Shown here in pieces: positions 32,541 to 32,734 of a DNA stretch of 32,734 bases. Within the stretch, counting starts at the first letter, position 1. Each line of letters starts with the position of its first letter. The DNA is from CAYWHE01 sp964458125 (GTDB lineage Bacteria; Bacteroidota; Bacteroidia; AKYH767-A; OLB10). The notes under the pieces are model-generated. The model searched no databases, was not told the origin of the DNA, and saw only the letters and a program-made list of their open reading frames with translations. The position numbers and the translations under genes are program-made. The stretch covers positions 1 to 32,734 of the forward strand of contig CAYWHE010000014.1 of the NCBI GenBank assembly GCA_964458125.1, in the 5' to 3' direction.

Positions 32541-32734
32541 ATACCCTTCCCGTCGCAACCGCCTTTTGTTTTACCTCCTCCGGATCATTTCATTCAAACC
32601 TTCGAAGGGATGGTCCCTGCGTAAAAATCACATTTCAAAAATTCAACCCGGAAGGAAATCAGTAATTGAATATTGCCTTTTTACTTCAGGGTATAGTCCT
32701 GACTCCGTAGTTGCAGGGAAAAAGGATTTTATAC

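Noticed and set aside
1..32734. Insertion sequences, tRNA or rRNA genes, prophage or integrase genes
   Set aside because: I saw no transposase, integrase or phage motifs and no cloverleaf or rRNA segment on either strand by eye; a tRNA scan would be decisive.

Overview
The window reads as a Bacteroidota chromosome segment, probably from the Chitinophagales/Sphingobacteriia side of the phylum. This is an inference from gene content. The supporting evidence is an ftsX-DUF3098-uppP-truB cluster, a type IX secretion (T9SS) C-terminal sorting domain on a very large surface protein, TPR-fused LytS-type and HisKA-type sensor kinases, a LytTR response regulator, a DUF5686 protein, a GIN-domain protein behind an ECF sigma factor, a fused alpha-beta 2-oxoacid dehydrogenase E1, and several promoters of the Bacteroidota form TTG/TTTG-N19-TAnnTTTG.

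Layout. 1-3188: a possible truncated gene on the minus strand at the left edge, then the envelope and housekeeping cluster ftsX, DUF3098, uppP, truB (+). 3303-6271: a DUF2306-like membrane protein and a fused E1 2-oxoacid dehydrogenase (-). 6467-10736: a FadL/OMPP1 porin and an SGNH-hydrolase lipoprotein 20 bp apart, followed by a short 2-hydroxyacid dehydrogenase and a PaaY-type gamma-carbonic-anhydrase-fold thioesterase 6 bp apart (+). 10822-12789: a DrrAB-like two-gene ABC exporter (+). 12834-20546: a TPR/LytS sensor kinase and a 1786-residue secreted protein made of 28 propeller-like repeats, a SprB-like module, three Ig-like modules and a T9SS sorting domain (-). 20754-22512: a two-gene cassette of a LuxI/FeeM-like acyltransferase and a LuxE/PaaK-like adenylating ligase (-). 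22907-23662: a LytTR response regulator (-). 23812-28996: a PepSY-like secreted protein, a DUF5686 outer-membrane protein and a TPR/HisKA sensor kinase (+). 29159-32485: an ECF sigma factor, a membrane anti-sigma-like protein with a duplicated N-terminal domain, and a GIN-head/outer-membrane-barrel protein (+), closed by a strong terminator.

The most novel-looking unit is the acyltransferase-ligase pair at 20754-22512. The ligase would activate a carboxylic acid, and the LuxI/FeeM-like enzyme could transfer the acyl group to an amine, which is a plausible route to an N-acyl signal or lipid. It lies between a T9SS surface protein and a LytTR regulator. Also worth a second look are the four-blade higher-order repeat inside the giant protein, and the two tandem hairpins between the ECF sigma gene and its anti-sigma-like partner, where one hairpin arm has two mutually exclusive partners. 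Function calls rest on motifs read by eye; no database search was run.
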